Part shown: positions 53,301-62,300 of the stretch, piece by piece | Layout: each line of letters begins with the position of its first letter | How positions within the stretch are numbered: position 1 is the first letter of the stretch | Assembly (NCBI GenBank): GCA_964030475.1 | Contig: CAXIPT010000011.1 | Coordinates: forward strand, 601,673 to 665,672 | Length of the DNA stretch: 64,000 nucleotides | Source of the DNA: Tethya wilhelma | Taxonomy: Eukaryota > Porifera > Demospongiae > Tethyida > Tethyidae | Direction of reading: 5' to 3' | Notes under the pieces: model-generated | Databases searched by the model: none | Told to the model about the DNA's origin: nothing | The model's input: only the letters and a program-made list of their open reading frames with translations | Position numbers and translations under genes: made by a program

Positions 53301-56300
53301 ACCAGAAGTAATGGGCTTTGATATCTCTCTGACCGACAATGTTCGCAGACCACTTCTACTAACCATCCAGTTCACTGAAACCATCAATATCAGCTCGGTG
53401 GATCTTGGCGGCTTTACTCTCCAAGCTGGTCAAGATGGAACTGCTCCAACGCCAACTCAGACCCTTTCTGGCGGAAACTTTACTCAACTTGCTGACGATA
53501 CGATCGAGATACAAATCCTTGATGCAGATTTCGAAGCCATCATAGCCGTACTCAATCCTCCATTCTTAAGAAGCGATATAACATCTTATCTCTCTGTCAC
53601 TGGAGGCAGTGTTCGCGACAATCGTGGACTAGATTTGGTGGAAATTCCGCTAACTTCTGGAAGACGTGTCCGACTGTATGATGTGGATCTAATAAATCCA
53701 ATTTTGAGCAACTTCAGCTTGGACATGAACAATGGAGTGCTGAGTCTCACTTGGAGCGAACGAGTACTTCTTGAAACACTGGTTGTGAACTTTGTGACAC
53801 TGCAGAGTGAAGAGGTACGAGGTACTTCCTTCTTCACTCTCAACAACGCCACTGTGTCTTACGGAAGTGACGAATCCATCACAGAACTCGAAATCTCCTC
53901 CTCAGACCTGAACAGAATCAAGTCCAACTTTGCTCTGGCAACTTCCATCAACGACACCTTCATTTCCATCCAGCCTGTGACAGTCTTTGACTTTGCTTCA
54001 AATCCATCTATCGAAATCCCCGCTGCAAATGGCCAACCAGCAACAGGCTATACATCAGACTCAACTCGACCAGAGCTGCTACAATTTGACATCATGTTGA
54101 CGACAAGAATCCTCACTCTCTACTTCTCAGAAGCCGTCAATCCTGATTCGATCGATCCACAAGGCATCACACTTCAGAACCGAAACAGGCAGGCTATTCA
54201 GAGTGTTACACTTACAGGTGGTGAGCCTCTGTCTACTGCTGGCACAATCATTGAATTTAACATCACAAATTCCGACCTGAATCGCGTGAAACAGTTTGAT
54301 GACTTGTACACCATGGACAATAATTCCTACCTTGCTATTGCTTCGTATGCCATCACAGACACAGCAGGAAATCCTATCATTACTGTACCACAATCGGCTG
54401 CTTTGCAAGTGTCCAGCTTTGACAATGATACCAGTCCACCTACGCTGGTTGCTTTCATGCTAAATCTCGACACACGAGTGCTTCAGCTCAGCTTCTCTGA
54501 AACTGTTGATGTATCCACACTGAATGTAACGGGAGTGAGATTCTTTGGCGAACCAGTGAACACTACCTCATTGGTGTACACTCTTACAACCAGTACTGCT
54601 ACAAGTTCCAACGGCCCTCTGGTTGACATTCAGCTATCGGATGAAGACTTTGATGAGATTACAAGACTAAGACTCTGTCAGACATCTCTTGAATGTTACA
54701 TTACCATTGAAGATTTCACAGTTGACGATGTTTCTGGTCTACCAGTCGTAGAAGTGACGATTGATGAAGAAATCCGAGCTGACATGGTACTTCCTGACCA
54801 GTCTCCACCACGTGCTGTGGAGTTTGTCTCTTTTGATCTCAGTGAAGGAAGATTGAACATCTCTTTCTCAGAAACTGTAGCAGTTGATTCTCTGAACGTC
54901 ACAGCCTTGACTCTGCGATCTCTTTACGAAGACCCACTCCAATCTTACACTCTTACTGGAGGCACTACGAACAGCAGCGATGGAACTCTCATTGAGATTC
55001 TACTAACCGATGATGACCTGGATGAAATCAAGGAGAGACAATACCTGTGTGCAACACAAGGATCATGCTACATTACTTTCACAGCCGATTTCATCACAGA
55101 TACTGCTCCCCAGCCAAATCCAGTCATTCCACAGCAACTTGGAGATGCCCCTGGTCTTATCGCAATGAGGTTTGTTCAGGACGATGTTCAACCTGAATTG
55201 GATGAGTTCACGTTTAATACCGAAAATGGAACCATCATTTTCACTTTCAGTGAACCAGTGGACGTTGCTGTGATTGTGCCAAATGGTATTCACATTCTAG
55301 AGTCACAAAACTCGACAAATTTCTACACCCTAACTGGAGGATCTGCTGGTATCCGAGCAACAGATATTGTCACCTTTACACTCAGTGAAGCTGACTTCAA
55401 TGCCATCCGTGCTCTACCATATGCCAAGAATACAAGTAACACCTTCATAAGCATTGATATGTTTGCTATTCGAGATGTCGCTAGAGTGCCAAACTTCATT
55501 GTCCCTATACCGATGGACGCAGCTCTTCAAGCTGATCGATTTGTAGGAGACATGACACCACCAACTATCATCTCCTTCTCTTTGGACGTCAATAACGATC
55601 TTTTGGTGCTCACTTTCTCTGAAACTGTCCTCATATCATCTCTTGATGTTGCCACCATTAGCTTGTTCGGAAACATCTCTGTACCGGAATCTTTTGTGCC
55701 TCTTACCGGAGGTATTGTGACACCAATTCCTCCAACAACCAATCCTGGCTCACAAATCATCCAAATCAACCTAACCCAGCCCGATATTGTCGCCATCAAG
55801 ACCAACCCTCTTCTTGCACGGTCCTTGGAGTCTACCTGCTTGCAGGCTCTGCCTGGTCTTGCGCTGGATTCTGCTAACAACTCCATTGATGCAGCTTCTC
55901 TGTGTGCCGATGTGCTTGTCTCTGATACAACCAGTATTAGACTGATATCCTACACCCTTGATGTGAATGTTGGTGAGCTCTTGCTCACCTTCAGTGACGT
56001 GGTTGATGCCAGCACCTTCAGAATGGACGCCATCACGATACAAGATGCAGAAGAGTCTGACCCAGCTAACCAATACACTCTCACCTCATCCAGTACAGCT
56101 ACAATGGTGGATGGCTATTACATCAACGTGACCATTGGACCTGTTGATCTCTTCAGGTTGAAGACCACGCCCAATGTAGCAACAAGCCTCAATACATCTT
56201 ACCTGTCTCTGTTTGCGTTTGGATTGGACGACACTTATGGTGTGGACGTGTTAGCTATCACCAATGGAAAGGCTCTCCAAGCTAGCAACTTCACTGAAGA

Positions 56301-59300
56301 TGATGAAGCACCTGAATTTGTCTCTTTCGAATTGGACATGGATCTTGGAACACTTACGCTCGTGTTCAACGAGGCTGTAGATATCGAGACACTTGCTGTA
56401 GAACAGCTTGTACTTCATTCAGCTAGAAACATCTCCACTGCTGGTTTGAACGATACCACTCTTAGCTCGTTCAGTTTGTCTGACGGAGTCATTGACCAAT
56501 CGGAAGATGGACGAACAGTGACTATAACCATCACTGAAGATGATTTGAACCTCCTGAAGGCGAATGTTGAACTGGCTACCTCAGATATGGACACTTATCT
56601 TGAAATACCAACAAATGCTGTACAAGATGTTGTGGCTAATAACTTTACCAATACTCTTCTTGACATGGCTTTCCCAGTTCAAAACTTCACTCAAGATGGC
56701 ACTTCACCAATGCTCTTGTCTTTCTCACTGGATGTCAACTCTGGTGTTCTTAACTTGACCTTTGATGAAACTGTCAATGCAAGCTCTTTGGACGTTTCAC
56801 AGATCACCTTCCAGAACAGACGATCAGCAAATGTTTTCACCATCATGTATACCCTCAATTGTAGCACAGTATCTCTATTCAATGAACCCACGTTGGAAAT
56901 TGAACTCTGTGCTGACGATCTTAATTCGCTCAAGGTTGCTAGGCAACTAGCAATTGACATGGAATCAACTTACATCTCTGTTACTCCTGAGCTAGTCTTG
57001 GATATGAACAACAATTCTGTTGTGTCTATTCCAACTTCTAGCTCTCTCATTTCTCTTGAGCTGACACCAGATACAACACGACCTCAGCTATTGAACTTCA
57101 CATTTGATCGTGATGCAGGAGAATTTGACCTAACATTTGACGAAGTTATCGATTTCGAAGTGTTTGACTTCACACAAATCACCATAGCCAATTCGACCTC
57201 AACCAACGGGGCACTATTCCACACTCTGCTTGAAAGTGGTACAATATCCCCCACGAGTGTCAACTACCGCCCGGTCTATACCGTACAACCAACAGAAAAT
57301 GATTTGAATGACATCAAACGTATACTGGGACTTGCTACAGATGTGAACAACACCTACATCATTTTCACCAACCAGACTACCCAGGATTACTCGGCTAATA
57401 TTGTCTACGAAGTTGACGATGGCTTTGGCATCCAAGCCCTGGATGTGACTCTAGATGACCAGCCACCCGAGCTGTTTTCTTTTATTTTCGACGCCAATAG
57501 TGGAACACTAACACTCATTTTTACCGAAGTCGTGTTAGCTTCGTCACTCAATGTAACGCGGATCACATTTGTTGATTCAATGATGCCAGTGACCAACTAT
57601 ACACTGACTGGAGGTGACGTGTCAATGGAGAATGATCTCACTGTTGTGGTCAATCTGACTGAGTTTGATCAAAATGCTATCAAAGTGGATCGAATGCTAG
57701 CATCTAATAGAAACAACACCTATCTTGATCTTGATGCAAACACTGTGTTTGATACTGCTGGTAATGGGCTGGAGAGGTTCATGCTGCCTATGTTTGTATT
57801 CCAATACATTGATGATATAACAAGACCACAGCTAATCTCCTGGAACATCTCGATCAATGAAGGAGAAATCTATCTTCTCTTCACAGAAGCAGTCGACCAA
57901 CTCACTCTCGATGCAACCGTGCTCAGATTCCAGAATACTAACTCTTCTGACACGGAAACCGAGTTCTATTTCTTGACATCTGACAGCTTCAGTAATAGCT
58001 CTGATGGAATTGAGCTGGTAGTAACACTCAGTAGACTCGACCTCGATTCACTGAAAGATTTCACAAGGTTAGTGACCCAGGTTGAAGACGCCTACCTCTC
58101 TTTCTTTAGAACTTTCATCAGAGATATGGCAGGAAACTTGATAAGAACCATCCCTGAATTCAGAGCTCTACAAGCCGACTTTGTGTTCCCTGATGTGACC
58201 AGGCCAGAGCTTGCTTCATTCGACTTCCTCCTTGAAGAGAGTTTGATCATTCTAAACTTCACGGAAACTATTAACCCAGCTACCATCAATATTACCGACA
58301 TAACCTTGCAGAATTCTCAGAGCATGCCTACTCGATTCTTCCAGGTAACTTCCACCAGCCGTTACAACAGAACGAGCAACTTCTCCATGGTGGAAGTGTA
58401 CCTGAGTCTTTCTGATCTCAATACCATCAAGAGTTTTAGCGATCTGGGTACGTTTGAGAACAACACGTACATTACTATTGAAACTACTTTTGCTGAAGAT
58501 AGAAGTGACAATGAAATTGTACCCATCCTGAGTAACAATGCTCTGCGAGTTTCTGAATTTGGTTTTGATGGCATCCCACCTGAACTTGTTTCGTTCCAAA
58601 TCGACTTCACTCACGCCAACTTCACGCTTTCTTTCACTGAAACGGTGAACATCAGTAGTCTTGATTTGACCCAGATCACACTGTTGGATAAACCTCAGCC
58701 GCTTACAAACTTCAACTACACTCTGACTGGTGGCGTACCTACAGACAATGAGACATCTAGCGACGTTCTGGTGATCAATCTGCTCAAACAAGACCGCGAC
58801 CAAATTGCCCGTATTTCAAATCTCTGCACCAATGCAAGCAACTGTTACATTTCATTTACTGAGCTACTTGTGAACGATACAATGGAGAATCAAGTAATAC
58901 CTATCAGCAAAGAAGATGCTAGGGAGCCTATTGAATACACTCCAGACACTTCACCAACGTTTGTCACGGAGTTTACCGAGTTTGATCTAAACAGTGGTCT
59001 ACTGACCATCCTCTTCGAAGAGGTCATTGATGCAGCCACTGTTGATGTGACCTCTCTGCGACTTCAAGACTTTCTCATCTCGCCACGATTCTCAGTAATC
59101 CTCACGGGAGGTGATGTTCTCTCCACCAACGACACCACGGTGATCATTTTGGCAACTAATGACGATCTGAACATCATCAAAGCTGAGCCTAATCTTTGCA
59201 CTAGTCCTAACAACTGTCATCTTAGGCTTATGTCAACATTTGCTAATGATACGTTTGGTAATCCCATAAGACCTGTCGAGGATACACAGATCTTGAGTGA

Positions 59301-62300
59301 ATCTTTCACTCCAAGACTTGAACCAGATGTTACTCCACCATCACTGGATTCTTGGGATATTGATTTGACAAACGAGACCATTACGCTGTATTTCAACGAG
59401 ACTGTTGAGTACACCGTGTTTGAGTCAAGATTTATTACACTCCAGAATGCTGAATCCAATTCCACCGTCAGATTCCAGCTCCAGAATGATATCGATCACA
59501 CATCTCAGAGACTTCCAGTCATCCAATTCACAATCTTTGATTCTCCCATGTTTGACGACTCGGATGTTGTCTTCATCAAAGCGTTCGAAGATCTTGCTAC
59601 TTCGGAGAACAACACTTTCATCACCTTCACATCACAGTTGGTCACAGACACCAGCTCAAACCCTGTAGCACCACTTACAGCAGACGAAGGCCTTCAAGTG
59701 GACAGATTCACGAGAGATAGCATCCCACCTGAGTTGATTTCTTTCAGCAGACTGGACATGAATGTGGGAGCTCTCACCCTATCTTTCTCGGAGCCCGTGA
59801 ACATCAGTTCAATCGAGTTTGACCAGATTACCCTCCACAACAACAGTTTAGGAGATGGTGTGTATAATCTCACAGGAGGCAATGTCTCCTACATCACCAC
59901 CACAAAGGAGCGAATCTTAATCACCTTCAGTGATGCCGATTTGAGACAGATCAAGCTGCGTCAAGATCTAGCAGCCGATCGTGACTCGTCCTTCATTTCG
60001 TTCACAGAGGGAATGATTCTTGACATGGCAGGAAATGCTGTAGTGAGTGGAAATCCAGTTATTGCAGTACCAAGCTCAGCTCCTGAACAAGTCCTTCCTG
60101 GTGGCTATATACCTGACACCACAAGTCCGATCATTCTCAGATATGAACTCGATATGAACACGGCTGAATTGATACTAACATTTGATGATGTGATTGACGT
60201 AAGAACACTTGTGCCTAGATTCATCACCTTCCAAAACGACACTGGTGCTTTGTTTGTCCTAGACGAATTCAATTCTTACACTCTTGCAAGAGGTTCTAGC
60301 TCCTCTCCCGATCAGTACGTCATCACGATTGATATCGACGAGATGGACCTCAACGAACTCAAGATGAGAGACCAGTTAGCTACAAACGAGACCAACATGT
60401 TCATCTCTCTCCAAGCAGCTACTGTCAGTGATGTTGCAGGTTCTCCCGTAAGACCTATTTTAGCTGCAAGCGCGTTGATGGCTGCCGAGTTTAGACCTGA
60501 CGTTACTCGACCAGAATTGGTGCGATTCTCTGTCAATCTCACAACACAGGTTGTGTTGTTTGAGTTTGACGAAGCTGTGGATGTAACCTCTTTCGATCTG
60601 ACGCAAGTAACGCTTCAGAATCAGCAAAATATTGATGATGTAACTGAGAATTACACCCTGACTGGTGGTGTGAAGACTCCACCCTTTACAGCTGTTATGG
60701 TACAAGTGGCACTCACCAAATTCGATCTTGACAACCTTAAGGCGCTGACCATGCTTGCAACAGAGCAGAATTCAACCTATCTCTACCTGCCTGAGACTGC
60801 CGTGCTGGATATGAATGGAAATCCGATCGTTCCAATCAATAGCTCCTTTGCGCAGAGAGCTTCTTCTCTTACAGCTGACATGACAGCACCTACTTTAGTG
60901 CAGTACTGTCTAGATCTTGATAGTCCATCTTTCTTGGAGCTAACATTTTCAGAGACTGTGAACGTGACTTCTCTGGACCCAACACTCATTTCTCTTCAGA
61001 ACACAGCCATGCTGCCTACCTCACAGTACACACTTACAGGAGGCAATGTGACCACCGAGAATGAGATTATTGTCAGGATTTTCCTCACTCTTGAAGATTC
61101 CAACGAAATCAAACGCCTCAGGAGCCTAGCCAACTCTGAAAGCAGCACATACATCCGATTCCTCAGAGGCATGGTGTATGATAATAATGCACGTAACCCC
61201 ATCATGGCTGTGGACAGCATGAATGCCATTCTTGTCAATGAGACCTGCTACACAAGTGATACCACACCACCAACTCTGAACTCTTTTGACATCAATCTCA
61301 GCAATGACTCACTAACTCTCTACTTCTCAGAAACAGTGAGTGTCCTTGAGTTCAATTTCACCGGGATTACACTCATTGGTGGACGCAGTCGTTTCTCAGC
61401 TCAGAGACAACTTATTGGAGGCGAGCTGCAAACTGGTGACAGCCATATTGTTGTCTTCACTCTGACGTTTGAAGATGCCAACTTTGTTAAGAATGTGTCA
61501 GAACTTTTCACGACTGTGTCAAATGCGTTTATTCTCCTGGACAATAGCACTGTGATTGATATGAACGCTAACGCGATTGAGACCATACTTGCTCCCGATG
61601 CTGTTCAAGCTGCTCAACTGTTTAATGATAGCATCAGTCCCGAGTTAGTGTCATTTGATCTTGATCTTAACACTGGTGAACTAACACTCTCATTCACTGA
61701 AACAGTTAATGTCGAATCACTTGATGTAACGCAAATCAGACTACATGATAACCAACTAACTCTTCAACACACTCTAACCAATGAGTCCTACTCTTCAAGT
61801 CCCAATGGACCTGTTGTCGTGGTTACCATCTCTGATTCAGATCTAAATCGAATCAAACAAATCATCACTCTAGCCACAAATGAGAACAACACGTACATCT
61901 CATTCACCGATTCCACAATCTCTGATACCTCACTGAATCCAGTGATTGAGATACTAACACCAGAACGTGTCAATCGTTACATCTACGATGAAACTTCACC
62001 AAGGCTGATATCTTTCCGCCTGGATATGGTAAACACTGTTCCACCTCTGCTCATTGTACTGACATTCAGTGAAACTGTGCGTGCAAGTTCTGTTGATCCG
62101 ACACAATTCCAACTTCGTACTGGACCAAATGAATCCAGCACTTCTTTCAATCTTACTTCAGGCAACGTAACAATGCTTGATTCAACAGAGATCACGATTA
62201 CTGTGACTTCTGAAGATCTGGAAGAAATCCGTGCACCCATGCGCCAACCTCTGGGCTTTGACATTGACACCACATATCTTGCTCTGACTAGTTCTGCTCT

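Larger units (their letters stand above)
49864..54426 (+). repeat. Super-repeat SR6, 12-unit block b (U135-U146)
   Basis: Unit starts: 49864 (A2), 50224 (B2), 50623, 51004, 51391, 51760, 52138, 52552, 52921, 53290, 53686, 54058. A2 has C-Q-S-T-S-D-C and B2 has C-N-T-E-Q-A-C. The unit at 50623 ends L-D-G-I-S-A-L (register 13). The unit at 51004 has F-V-E-L-S-L (register 14). The unit at 53290 is the register-20 class (L-T-D-N-V-R-R-P-L-L-L-T-I-Q-F). The unit at 52138 is the longest seen (414 bases). Confidence 0.88.
54427..58566 (+). repeat. Super-repeat SR7, 11-unit block a (U147-U157)
   Basis: Unit starts: 54427 (A1), 54796 (B1), 55180, 55549, 55924, 56299, 56695, 57070, 57454, 57814, 58192. 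A1 has C-Q-T-S-L-E-C and B1 has C-A-T-Q-G-S-C with the signature L-R-S-L-Y-E-D-P-L, close to B1 of SR1 and SR2. The unit at 55924 is the register-4 marker (Y-G-V-D-V-L-A-I-T-N-G-K-A-L). The units at 55549 and 56695 each hold a non-standard cysteine pair. Confidence 0.88.
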
